64,000 nucleotides of DNA. It comes from Helicostylum pulchrum (lineage: Eukaryota > Mucoromycota > Mucoromycetes > Mucorales > Mucoraceae). A program made the position numbers and the translations under genes. The DNA lies in contig JAIXMO010000007.1 in NCBI GenBank assembly GCA_025677825.1, positions 310,001-374,000 of the forward strand, given 5' to 3'. The notes under the pieces were generated by a model. That model was not told where the DNA came from and ran no database searches. It worked only from the letters and a program-made list of their open reading frames with translations. Positions 21,712 to 33,153 of the stretch are shown here, one piece after another (the first letter of the stretch is position 1; every line of letters starts with the position of its first letter).

Positions 21712-24343
21712 TTATGCAGTGTTGTTAGCAGCACCGCCCAAGAAATCTGTGGTATCGGGTGGAGTAATCATTCTCAATACAAAATTAGTCTTTTTTTTTT
21801 AAAAAAAAAATATATATATATATATTAGTAACAAAATAACAAAATAAAGTAGTAATAAGAAAACTTACAATTAAAGCACCAAGCAATAAAATACATAAAA
21901 TGACGGGACCATAGACATCGTCATATCGGAGATGAGGCTTGTTGGTAATACGGTAAGCACGCCATCTATTGAAAAAGAAGGCATACAGCGCAAACAGCAT
22001 AGCAATACCGAAAAACAAGGCACCGACAATCTTGTTTGTACTATCACCAAAATTCATCAAAGTCAAAGCAACTGTTAAAAGCAACGCAGAGAAATGCAGC
22101 CAATTAATAAACGTACGTTCATTAGCAAAGAACACCTTGGGTTCGATGGTATGACCACCTTCTTTTATTCTCAACGCCTTTTTTTTCTCCTTCTTGATTC
22201 GCTTTCTTTCTGCTGCTTCTTCTTCAGAGTCCTCAGATGTACGACGACGTCCTTCTTCTACAGCTTGAATGTCTTGGTCGAAATAAGAGCTGCTTAATTT
22301 ATCGTTGGACAGGTGCTTTTCGTTTTGAACGTAGGATGAACGAGGCGTTTGTTTACCCATCAAGAACTCAGTAGAGGAACTATCGTGAAAATCAGTTGTA
22401 CGTCGACCGTCGGGTGTCATGGTACGCATGCGTGCTGTAGATCCGGATCCGGCTACAGATGTTCTTCCCCCTACACCACCACCACCGCCGCCGCCGCCGC
22501 CGCCGCCTGTTGCAAAGTCGTACGAAATATCATGTTGAGACCAAATAGGATCATCGAATGGGTTACCGTTACGAGGCCCGGTTTGTGATACAGGCGAACT
22601 TGTACTTCCACTAGGTGTTCTAAACGGTGTTGTTGTAGCAATTTGTGAACGGTTTAATGTCGTTTTACGATCCACAACTTCACTACTACGAGGCATTTTA
22701 ACCGATCTTACTGAATTACCGCGGTTTAATAAAGTTGCTTTTTTCGTCGTAGTGCTGCCGCTGCTGGTACTTTCATTACGCTTTAACGTGGCTGTACGTT
22801 CTAATTGAGATTCAAGATAACCCATACGGTATTTACCATCAATCAAGGGCTTTAAACTCTTACTTCTAGACAAACCAGTAAAGTTACCGGTAGGTACTTT
22901 AGCGTTACGGATATCCAGTTCTAATTGATTCAACCACCAAGGCAATAAAGGCAAACGAGGGTTCCAAAAGAAGGCAGCTCCCTGCAAAAATTTAGAGAAT
23001 CGAGGCACTTCGTATACTAAACGAGACTCTAATAAACGAGTTAACCATTGAGGAGGTTCTTGACCTAAATGAGTTTGTAATTTGGTTTCGAGAACAGCAT
23101 AAGGGAACTTGTAAACCTCGGCAGGGTCAATGTTGGCAAACGGGTAATCAATACCCATATCTGGTCTACGCCATGACCCGTCTCTTCTTTGATCCAATCC
23201 ATCTTCACGCACAAAACTGAGGTCGGTATCAAGTGAGAGACGCAGTCTTTGATCACCAGGGATTTGAAATGCAGTACGGTTATAAAACACGCGCATCACT
23301 GGTTCAAGGTTCTTTTCAAGAATCGATTTTTGAATACCAGAGGCAATAAAGTAATTGGCCTGGATTGATTCTTCATCGCTGCCTTTCAATTTCAAGTCGT
23401 TGGCGTAGTCTTCTGCTGTATACGTACCAGCTACAAATGCATCCACTTTACCGGCGTCTAATCGAAAACGGTCTTTTACAGAGACACCGTCTAACCATGG
23501 AGCATGATGCGTCTTGCGTTCAATAAAAATGCTGTTCGAATCCATGGGTCCATACCACCGAAATCGAATTGCTTCTGCACTTTCATCACGTTGCAAACGG
23601 CCTTGGTACAAGTCAAAGGTGGGGTTATCAAAGTAGACACTGGAGATGGCACTGTCTGCAGGTTCAATAGGCTTTTCAGCGTTGAATACAAGGACGGGTA
23701 AATGAAATAACAAGATAGCTTTTAATTCAGTTACGTTATCAGGATGAATCCAGTATTTAGCCGTAGCACGTTCAAATGCGTTTTGGTCACCACCAGCAGC
23801 AGCGTTTCCTTGACGTACTTGACCACGCAAGCTACATAAATCGTGTAAAGTGGAAATCTTGACCAAGGCAACATCAAAGCGTTGTCTGTCTAAAGAAGTG
23901 GTACGAATGATATCGACAAATAAAGGCTGGTTGTTGTAGCTTGTGTATTTATCGTGCTTTTTGATCAACTTTTGAATGGCTAGGAAATTATAACGGGTGA
24001 ATTTGGAAAGATCGTTCAAGTCCATTAAAATCTCAGTTAGTGTATCGTCCGTCTTATCAAATAAATTGCGTGAGACAGAAGGGGAAATATCTTTGGCTTG
24101 TTGTGTGAGTGCTCGTTCACAGTAGGCAATACGTGATTCAATCTCTCGTTGCTTTCGAGTGATGAAACTGTCTACTTTTTTAGCTTCGGTACGTAAAGCA
24201 GTTTCAAAATCGTGTTCATCAATGTCGTTCCATTCATGGCTTTCTTGACGCTCCTTCATATCGAGTTTAATGTCGTTGTAAGCAACATAGTCGGATTTCC
24301 ATGGTGGATATATATTCTCTAGTAGTTCTTGACCAAACTTCAT
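21712..24343 (-). CDS. vacuolar transporter chaperone subunit, Vtc2/3-like (SPX-VTC-DUF202)
   Basis: Exons 21869-24343 and 21712-21789 (79-nt intron) give 850 aa; an ATG four codons upstream would make 854. The same order is seen: SPX (MKFGQELLEN, KLIKKHDKYTS), VTC core (KYWIHPDNVTELK, IRFRWYG, ERKTHHAPW, FPYAVLETK, VPRFSKFLQG) and DUF202 helices after VEPKVFFANERTFINWLH. It differs from its neighbour by a long Ser/Thr/Arg-rich linker (about 530-740) with an eleven-residue Gly-rich run encoded by GCC/ACC repeats. Length resembles yeast Vtc2/Vtc3 (about 830 aa). The pair looks like an old tandem duplication. Confidence 0.88.
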
Positions 24344-24850
24344 TATTATCTGCAATAAAAGAAAGAAAAAAAGGAGGTGTAAAAAAAAATAATAAGAGAG
24401 AAAGAAAAGTGGGAAAAAGAGATGGGTTTCCTTTAATTATTTATGTATTTTTAGGTACATCACAGAAATAGGGCACATGGTCCCACCTGAGTTATTTAGT
24501 TTTTTTAAAAAGGATCTAAACTCAATTTCCGCACTGTATCAATTGTCACACCACGGAAACAGCAGAAAAAAAAAATATACAACAACTTTTGATCAACAAC
24601 AAAACTACAATGTCCCCCCCCCCCCCTATACTCAGCCACTTTTTTTTTTCAGCAAAAAAATTTATTCCTTTTTGACTGCCATTACAGTGTACACACACAC
24701 ACACATATATCCTCCCCCCCCCCCCTCCCTTTCTACGTCACTTATACACTGTAATTTTAAACAGTAATAAAATAAAAAAGTCTATACTTTGATTGTATTC
24801 GCTTATAAAAAAAAAACTTTTTTTTTTTCCTTGTATATTTATAGTAAGTG

Positions 24851-24881
<31 letters not shown>

Positions 24882-24976
24882 TTCAAGATGAGAAAAAATA
24901 GTTACCCTTTTTTTTTTTTACTGCTGCTTTAGAATTTTTTTATTTTTTTAATACAAAACTATTTAATTAACAAAAA
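24344..24976. other. shared upstream region of VTC and transportin genes
   Basis: Divergent promoter region of 633 bp. It holds two C-runs (about 24614-24625 and 24713-24725), a CA repeat and an unbroken A-run at about 24849-24878. No gene supported. Confidence 0.5.
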
Positions 24977-27900
24977 ATGAGTACTTGGCAACCTTCACCT
25001 CAAGGTCTTTCCGACCTCTTGCAACTCTTGCGTGAAGCTATTAATCCTTCTGCAGACGGACACAATGTTCAAGAAGTAAAAAAATAAAATAAAAAAAAAT
25101 ACACTTAAACCGTGACGATAACTAATCAAAAAAAAAATTGTAATAGAGACTCGAATACTTTAACAAAATTCCTGATTACAATAACTATTTAGTTTACATT
25201 TTAACTCAAATGCCTCAAGAAGATCAATACATTCGTTCTGTTGCAGGTTTGACCCTCAAGAATAACATTAGATCACATTTCCCTACTATTCCAGCTGAAG
25301 TCCTTGCATACGTGAAGGACTGTTGTCTTGTTCACATTGGCGATAGTGGCGTTGGTAAACCTGTCAGTTTAGTTATTGCCGCTATTGTTGCTCGTGGTAA
25401 TATTCAAAACTGGCCTCAAGTTCTTCAAGTTTTATTAGAGAAATTGGACGACCCTAACCCTGTTTTAGTTGAGGTAAGAAGCGTTTTTTTTTTATATTTT
25501 TTAGCGGATAAAAAGGAAAAAAAAAAAAAAAAAAAAAGAGAGAAAGAGAGAGAGTACATATGAGAGAAAAGGGTAATTAACGTCCTTCTGTGTGTTTGTG
25601 TGTGTAGAACGCGTTTAGTACGTTCCAAAAGATTTGTGAAGATTCTTCTCGCGATCTCGATAGTGTTATTAACGGCGTCAAACCTTTGGAATACATGATT
25701 CCTAAATTCATCGCCTTCTTTGATCACCCTAACCCTAAAGTACGCTTAAACGCAATTAGCTGTACCTCTCAATTTATCACCCTCCGTTCGGAACCTTTGA
25801 TGACTAGAGTCAACGAATTCTTGGTTGCATTATTCCAAAGAGCTACTGACGACGACGTTGAAGTCCGTAAAGTAGTGTGTCAGTCGCTTGTTGGTCTTTT
25901 AGAGATTTGCCCCACTGTACTTTTACCTCATATGCCTGATTTAGTTGATTACATGTTGTTCTGCACCCAAAGCGACGATAGTGATCTTGCGCTTGAAGCT
26001 TGTGAGTTTTGGTTGGTGTTTGCTGAACAAGACGAACTTCGTGATAATCTCCGTCCTTTCCTCCACAAGGTAGTGCCCGTTTTGCTCAAGGGTATGGTTT
26101 ATTCCGAAGTTGATTTGATGACACTTGGCGGTGACGAGGACGATGCTCATATCGCTGATGACGAGCAAGATATTAAACCTCGTTTCCATAAGGCTACAGT
26201 TGTCGAAAATGAATTGATCACAAAGGAAGAGGAAAGTTCTGAAAAGAAGAAGGGCTTGCTTGATGACGATAATTCTGATTTGGATGACGATGAGGACGAT
26301 GAAGATTATGATGACTTTGAAGACGACGAGTTTTACGGTGAATGGAATTTAAGAAAGTGTAGTGCTGCTACGCTTGATGTGTTGTGTACTTCCTTTGAAA
26401 CCGAAGTCATCCACATCTTGATCCCTCTCCTTAAAGGTGAGTTGGAAAGTGGTGACTGGCTTCACAGAGAATGCGGTATCTTGGCCCTTGGTGCTGCTGC
26501 TGAAGGTGGTATGCAAGAAATCGCTCCCCATCTTCCTGAATTAGTTCCTTATTTACTCAACAACTTGAACGATCCTAAACCTCTGGTTAGATCCATCACT
26601 TGTTGGACCCTCGGTAGATATTGTGGTTGGATCGTTCAAACCGCTAGACAAAACCCTGAAGCACGTCAACATTTACTTGAACCTCTTACACAAATCTTGT
26701 TGCAACGTATCTTGGATAATAATAAGCGTGTACAAGAAGCTGCTTGCTCCTCATTTTCCTTACTTGAGGAGGAGGCCGGCGCTGATTTAGTTCCTTATCT
26801 TCAACCCATCCTCACTACGCTCTGTTCCGCGTTCACCAAATATCAACATAGAAACTTATTGCTTCTTTATGATACCGTTGGTACCTTGGCTGATGTTGTT
26901 GGTGAAACTTTAAACAATCCTCAATACATTGATGTCATCATGCCTCCTCTTATCAATAAATGGCAAGAAATCTCTGATGACAGCACCGACTTGTTCCCCT
27001 TGTTAGAGGTATGTCCTACTACTTATTCCTTTTTTTTAAAAAAAAAACTAATCTCTTATTTTTTTATAAAAAAAAATAGTGCCTTTCATCTGTTACTACT
27101 GCTCTTGGTAAGGGGTTCAAACCTTTTGCTGAACCTGTTTATTCTCGTTGTGTTATCCTTGTTTGCAAGACATTAGAAGAATGTCGTTTATGTTCCATGG
27201 ACCCCACTATGGAGGAACCCGATAAGGACTTTATGATTGTTGCATTAGATTTACTTTCTGGTATTGTCCAAGCACTCAACACAGACGCTGAACCTTTAGT
27301 TGCCAGCACCAACCCTCCTGTCGTTCAACTTTTATCACTTTGTATCCAAGACGAAGTTGCTGAAGTACGTCAATCCACATACGCTTTATTAGGTGATCTT
27401 GCCATCTCTTGTTTTGAGCATATCCGTGCTGTCGTTCCTCAATTCATGCCTCTCCTTCTTCAACAAATCAATCCTCAAGCCGAACATTTATCCGTTTGTA
27501 ATAACGCTACATGGGCCGCTGGTGAAATTGCTCTCAAGTGGGGCGCTGAAATTAGAGACTATGTCGATCCTTTATTACAGCGTTTGTTCCCTCTTATGGT
27601 AAACCCTCAAATTCAACGCACCTTGTTAGAAAATGTCGCTATTACCATCGGTCGTATCGGTCTTGTCTGTCCTGCTTTGGTCGCTCCTCACCTTGAATTG
27701 TTCATCCAACCTTGGTTAAATGCTCTCACACCTATTCGTGATAACGAAGAAAAGTCGTCTGCTTTCAGCGGTTTGTGCGAGATGATCAAGGCTAATCCTC
27801 AAGGTGCTGTGAAGGAGTTCCCTGCTTTCTGTACCGCTGTTGCAAACTATCATACCGTCTCTCCTGCTTTACATGAGGCATTTGGCAATGTAAGTTTTTA

Positions 27901-28054
27901 TTTTGTTTTACGTGAATATTTTTTTTTCTAATATATTTGGGTATAGATTTTGTTGGGTTATAAGAATATGTTTGGTGAAGCCCAGTGGCAACAAGGTTTG
28001 ACATCAATGCCACAAGAAGTTAGAGCACCTTTGCAAGAACGTTACGGCATTTAA
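24977..28054 (+). CDS. KAP104: transportin (karyopherin beta-2, Kap104)
   Basis: Transportin carries PY-NLS cargo such as hnRNP proteins through the nuclear pore and releases it on RanGTP. Exons are 24977-25075, 25147-25473, 25608-27008, 27080-27889 and 27947-28054, giving 914 aa. The HEAT-repeat solenoid matches transportin-1 along its length: WQPSPQGLSDLLQLL at the N-terminus, LEACEFWL, SEQDI-type segment DEQDIKPRFHK, the acidic H8 loop (Asp/Glu-rich, about 370-400), WNLRKCSAATLDVL, VRSITCWTLGRY, NKRVQEAAC and DKDFMIVALDLLSG. It is complete at both ends. Confidence 0.95.
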
Positions 28055-28467
28055 AATATTCTTTTTTGCATTAAAAAAAAACTTTTGTGTCTTATATATA
28101 CATATATCAATTCTGGAAAATAAAAAATAAAATAAAAAAACATATACAGCTTTCTCCTCATAAAAAAAAAAAAATCTTTTTTGTGTGTACGTTTGAAAAA
28201 AGCTACAGTCTCTTTGTAAAAAGTATAAAACCTGGATGCATGATAAATCATGCTGAAAGTACATTGGTCTTTTTTTTTTCTAAAAAAAAAAGAGGTGTAT
28301 GTTTCCTTGTATGAGATCCCTAACTTTAAACATATTTTTTTTTCTTGCCTCTTTCTTTCTACTACTTTAAATTAGATATAAATGACCTTAAAATATAAAC
28401 TCAATAAAAGACCATCTTTTTACTACTATACATATATAACTATAAGTCTCATCTATTAAAATTGTCG
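28055..28467. other. intergenic, transportin 3' side
   Basis: AT-rich 3' region with A-runs and AATAAA-like motifs (e.g. 28403). No gene supported. Confidence 0.5.
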
Positions 28468-28622
28468 TAGTCATAAATTGTAATAATCACAAACTGATAT
28501 AAAAAGAACAATATTCGAATTAATAAACTCAATCTATCTTTTAACCTTTTAAATATACTTTGGGTTTTATCCTTTAACTCATATTAACAAAAGAGTTATA
28601 ACCACCAACCAAGACACGACAA
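28468..28622. repeat. dispersed repeat, copy 1 (near tRNA-Gly)
   Basis: About 155 bp that align by eye at roughly 80% identity with 55487-55635. An 11-bp gap sits near the middle, and one shared block of about 21 bp ends at the ACTCATA near 28583. Both copies lie on the 3' side of a minus-strand tRNA gene, about 55-95 bp from the tRNA end. Whether it is a retroelement LTR, a SINE tail or another element cannot be told here. Confidence 0.7.
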
Positions 28623-28713
28623 AATAACTCTGACACCTGCCGTAAGCTGTTTACAAAACCAATATCCCTATTATGCAAACATCTCACGAAATTCAACAAA
28701 AATAAAAAAGGTT

Positions 28714-28784
28714 TGCGCGGTCGGGGAATCGAACCCCGGCCCTTCGCGTGGCAGGCGAAGATTATACCACTTAACCAACCGCGC
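28714..28784 (-). tRNA. tRNA-Gly (anticodon GCC)
   Basis: Read on the minus strand it folds with acceptor GCGCGGT/ACCGCGC, anticodon arm TTCGC-CTGCCAC-GCGAA (anticodon GCC) and T-arm GGGTTCGATTCCC; the discriminator is A. No intron. A T-run follows its 3' end. The gene body is identical to the tRNA-Gly at 43700-43770. Confidence 0.96.
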
Positions 28785-28841
28785 TTTCATGTTAAATTGA
28801 AACAAAAAATTTAATATAAAAAATATTACAATTACGGGGGT

Positions 28842-28857
28842 CACGTGAATGTCACGT
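28842..28857 (-). promoter_or_regulatory. paired CACGTG-type element upstream of tRNA-Gly copy 1
   Basis: CACGTG at 28842-28847 and CACGT(T) at 28853-28857, starts 11 bp apart, with 57 bp between the proximal box and the tRNA 5' end. Arrangement and distance equal those at tRNA-Tyr. A TATA-like AT stretch lies between box and gene. Confidence 0.55.
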
Positions 28858-29150
28858 TTTCTGATATTGTGGGTGTTAATAGTAAAAAATGGCTCAAAAA
28901 GATTAAGACAGTATCTTGTTAACTGTTCCAATGTTCTTTTTTTTCCTTTCAAAAATAATGGTTTAGAGGTGATGTGTTTCTCCTAAAAGTTTTGTCTAAT
29001 AATATTTTATCAAAAACGTGTTTCAAATTTACATAAATGTGTTGGAGGTTTGACTTACATTGAAGGGGTATTGACGTATTTTGAAGTCTCTCTTTTTTTT
29101 TTCGCCAAGATTTTTTATTCATTTCTTTCTTATTTAATTAAACTAGATAT

Positions 29151-29981
29151 ATGAACTGTTTACCTTTTGAATTAATAGAAAAAATAATCGATTTACTTTC
29201 AACTAAAGATGTCTGTTCGCTAAGCTTATTAAGCCAATATTGGAATACTATTGGATCTATGAAACTTTATTGTCACCCGAGTATTCAAAACGAAAAAAAA
29301 CTTATCTTATTTACAAATATTAGCAAAAAGATGCAATCATATATCCGAGTACTCGATTTCTCGTCAGTTCATCCATTTATAACAAACCTAATGATATCTC
29401 CATTATTACAAAACTCCAAAAATATAAAACACCTCAATTTATCCAAATGTATACATTTATCGCCTAGCAATATATTAGAGTTGATAAAGAATAATTTGCA
29501 TAATTTGGATACATTGATACTGGCGGATTGTACATTATCTACTGATATACTAGATTGCATTGGCCAAGCGAATCACTGTAAGTTAAAGATACTAAACTTA
29601 AACAATACTATGATAAAACCCTGTACGGCTATAGACACATGCAATCACTTGGAAGCAATGATTACTTGGCCATTTTTATCATCACAGCTGATATACCTCG
29701 ACCTTTCTTACTGTTCTTGGGTTAATAGCCAGACCGTAGAAAATATAGCTCATGGTTTACCTAGACTGGAAAATATTGTTCTACAGTGGTGTAATAAAGT
29801 CAAGCCAAAGTCATTTAAAATTATGATAAAAAACCTAAAGCACTTAAAATCGATTGACCTAAGACACATTGACTCAATTGCAAATTCGGAGCAAATATTT
29901 AGCATGATAGAGAACGCGACGTCCCTTAAAAAAATACTATTTACTCATAAGAGAGTAGCTGCGCAAATTATGTTTGAATAA
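29151..29981 (+). CDS. F-box/leucine-rich-repeat protein
   Basis: Intronless, 276 aa. The N-terminus (LPFELIEKIIDLLSTKDVCS...LSQYWNTI, about residues 4-45) is an F-box, which binds Skp1 in SCF ubiquitin ligases. The rest shows degenerate leucine-rich repeats (IKHLNLSKC, LDTLILADCTL, LIYLDLSYC, LENIVLQWC) of the Amn1/Grr1 cysteine-containing kind, which would select the substrate. It is short for the family. Its stop lies about 30 bp from a retroelement relic on the other strand. Confidence 0.82.
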   Translation: MNCLPFELIEKIIDLLSTKDVCSLSLLSQYWNTIGSMKLYCHPSIQNEKKLILFTNISKKMQSYIRVLDFSSVHPFITNLMISPLLQNSKNIKHLNLSKCIHLSPSNILELIKNNLHNLDTLILADCTLSTDILDCIGQANHCKLKILNLNNTMIKPCTAIDTCNHLEAMITWPFLSSQLIYLDLSYCSWVNSQTVENIAHGLPRLENIVLQWCNKVKPKSFKIMIKNLKHLKSIDLRHIDSIANSEQIFSMIENATSLKKILFTHKRVAAQIMFE

Positions 29982-30010
29982 AAAAGTTTTTTTTTCAAAG
30001 TGATTTAAAT

Positions 30011-30725
30011 TCATATTTTAAAGTTCGTGAGTTTGGTGGGGTATTTTGAAAGATATTTCGAGACCTCAAATTTTTTTTCTTCTTCAAAAAAGGGAACATT
30101 TTTGTGAGTAGTGGTGTTAATCAATAGGTTGTGTTGTTGTAGTTGATGGGGGGTAGTGGTAGTAGTAGCTTTTCGGACACTATAGAGGGTTGATATTCCT
30201 CGTGCCAATCTTGAATTCCAACATATCAACCCATTTGTTATAATCCACCCATCTAGCAGGTTACCACGTGGGGTATCACGGCTATCACCAAGGAGCGATA
30301 TGCTTCGAGCATTCAAATCGCTACAAATGATTGTATTTCTTGTGAAGGGTGCGTTTGCGTTGGTAGAGAGTCTAATAGCAGCATGGTATTGTCATTTAGC
30401 ATTGATGGTGGGAGATATAAGCAATGAATTAGTATATCCAAAATTTGACAAGAAAAAATATACTGTGAATAAGGATTAGAGGATTCAAAAGTTTAGATTG
30501 GGATGACAACTAGGGTGAACTAGTAGTGATATATCCCTTTGTCCACGCGACTTCTGTCACCGGATACTTTAGAGTTGTAAGTGTGGTACTATTGCCAGTC
30601 ACCATGGATTGGAAGTCTGAGGGGAGGAGCCAGGCTTCGGTGATAAATATGAGGTCGGAATTAATGAGGGTGTTGGTAATATGTTGAGTTTCTAAACGAA
30701 TCAACCCATTAGCATTCCAAATAGT
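30011..30725 (-). pseudogene. relic of a non-LTR retrotransposon-type endonuclease (EEP fold)
   Basis: On the minus strand broken frames read TIWNANGLIRLETQHITNTL then LIFITEAWLLPSDF. This is followed by a stretch with LYLPPS and, after a frameshift, IICSDLNARSISLLGDSRDT and GNLLDGWI. These match the order of an endonuclease/exonuclease/phosphatase domain of LINE-like elements (WNANGL, ITETWL, GDxNAR). At least one frameshift separates the parts. No reverse-transcriptase segment follows, since the F-box gene begins beyond. It is therefore a 3'-truncated dead copy. Confidence 0.72.
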
Positions 30726-31182
30726 TTTTTCTTGTACGAGAACCGAAATTCTGTTTTTATTTGAAGTCCTTTAAAAGTCGCAATAGCATTCCAAATAGTA
30801 ATATCAATGTCCTTAATAAATGAGGTATTCATTTATTGAAGGGTTGATTCACCGTCACCAGATAAGGAGTGGTTGAATTAATTCCGCGTTTCCTGTTTCG
30901 TATTCCACGCCAACAAAGCTTGTATCTACCGGCTCAGGGTGAGTTATTCAAGACGTAGAATACCCCCCGTTTATCTTAGTAACTGTTTTTCTTCCGTAGT
31001 TCCCTAACAAAGTTCGACCTCTGTTAGCGGAGGACAAGTGTCCCTACAAACAATATTTCCTTTTTGCATATAAATCTGCTTGAAAACGAGTCACGAGATC
31101 AAGCCACATTATTTACTGACAGGATTTCTATCTATTGCTTTTTTTTTACACTCGTTTTTTAAAAAAAAACGCTTAATTTACC
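30726..31182. other. probable 5' part of the retroelement relic and AATF promoter
   Basis: A 15-bp direct repeat (AGCATTCCAAATAGT) occurs at 30711-30725 and 30785-30799. The DNA is less A/T-homopolymeric than its surroundings, fitting former transposon sequence. No frame can be followed. Confidence 0.4.
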
Positions 31183-32989
31183 ATGACAAGTAAGTATGCA
31201 ACAATTTCAACACGAAAAAGTATATTGGCTAATACCTTTATAGAGAGTGCTTCGCTTGCTGATCTTATCGCTAATCTCGATTCAACTGCACCCAAGGGTA
31301 AGAAGCAAATACATATTTTTTTTTTAAAATAAAATACTAAAAAAAAATAGATTACGATCCCGAGGATATTCTTGAACCTTTGAATGATCAAAATGATAAT
31401 AGTGATGAAGATAGTGAGGCAGACGATAATGGAGCTCGTGATCATTATGTCTCAGTTGGTAAAAGTAAACTTCGTAACGAGCAACCATTGTTAGACGATC
31501 CTCGTTATGCTGGTAAACGTGCAAGTCGCAAGGATATCTATTCTGATGATGAAGAAGAGGAAAATATCTCGGGCAGTGAACAAGAAATTGAGGACGATAG
31601 TAACGATGATGACGAGGATTTACTTGCTAATGCTAACTCTGACGAAGAAGAAGTTAGTGACCAAGAACAATCTGGAGAAGAGTCTGGAGACGAAGAAGTA
31701 AAACATGTTGAAGGTGATGATGATATTGACGCCGAACTTCGTAGAATTCAAGAAGAAGAAAAGTATGTTTTATATTTGGTGCATTTTTTTAAGAAAAGTA
31801 TAATAATTATCCTTTTTTAAAATAGGCAAATGATTTCTCAATTATCCAAGAGTGCACAATCTGATGTTGAAAAGGGTCAACATGTTAGACAACAATTGGT
31901 AAGACTAGATTTATTGTTATTAGATATATATGCATAACTAACAATAATATAGACTTTGTGGGATAACTGTTTAGAAAATCGTATTCGTATGCAAAAAGTA
32001 GTTGATGATGCTAATAAACTTCCCCAAAAAGACGGTTGGATGGATTTCTTAGCAAAGGCTGAAGGTGTTGAAAAAGACTTGGAGAATGCTAAAAATGATT
32101 TACGCGAAGTGATTGATGATTTAATTGATATTCGTACAGATTTATTTACACAAAACGGTTCTATTGATGTTTCAACAGTAGATTTCAACACAAGAAAGAG
32201 ACATCTTGATGATGATGATGAATATATTGAAAAACTTTGGAATGATATTTCACAAATTAACGATGTGTAAGTACAGTATTATATATATATATATGTAGAC
32301 ATATACGATAAACTAACTTTTTTATGTGTATAGATTTGTTCCTTTCCGTAACAGCACATTAGAAAAGTGGAGTAACAAGGTTCAAGTTGCGGCAGGTGCA
32401 CGTTTAAATAAGAAATTCAAGGCATTTGATCAAAATATTATGTCACAAATTGAAAATGCTATGGCCGATAAGTCTGGATTAATTAAGAGAACACAACTTC
32501 AAAGATCTGATTATAAGGTTATTGGCAAGGTTGAAGTAACTGCTGAAGAAGAAGAAGAAAAAGATACCGGAAAGAAGCCTGATCGTCACTTAAATACCTA
32601 TGATGTTGAGATTTTCGATGATCAAGACTTTTATCAACAACAGTTACGTGAATTAATTGAATCTCGTATGGTTGATACTGATGACCCAATGGCTATCGGT
32701 ATGAGATGGGCTGCTCGTAAACAAGCTGAACAAAAGAAGAAGAAGAAGGTTGTTGATAGAAAAGCAAGCAAGGGCCGTCAACTTCGGTAAGAGTTTATAT
32801 ATATATATATGTATGTACTTTATAAATCAAACATGTACGCTAATTCTTTTGTGTAGTTTCAATGTTCACGAAAAACTTCAAAACTTTATGACTCCTGTGC
32901 CAGTTGGTACCTGGCATGAAGCTATGGTAGAAGAATTATATACTTCTTTACTTGGTCAAAAGTTAGGTGGTGATAGCTTAGACGAATAA
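31183..32989 (+). CDS. BFR2: AATF/Che-1/Bfr2 family ribosome-biogenesis protein
   Basis: Bfr2/AATF works in the nucleolus in small-subunit processome assembly. Exons: 31183-31189, 31244-31297, 31351-31762, 31826-31898, 31953-32266, 32334-32786 and 32857-32989, giving 481 aa. Marks are SLADLIANLD at the N-terminus, DYDPEDI, KSKLR, a long acidic stretch (about 60-150) and, near the C-terminus, the conserved block with DRKASKGRQLRFNVHEKLQNF followed by MTPVP. Intron 1 (31190-31243) is 54 nt, in frame and stop-free, so a product 18 aa longer is possible. That intron has a perfect GTAAGT donor. Confidence 0.9.
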
Positions 32990-33153
32990 ACCATCATTGT
33001 ACACATTATAAAAAAAATAAAATAAAGTCATTTTAGAGAGTCTTAATGTTAAAACAAAGTCACAATTGAAGGGCAACCCTTTTTTTTTTTACAAAGGCGT
33101 TGCAACACTATATTTTTTTTCTTCTTTTCGTTATATATATTTTTTTTTTAGAA

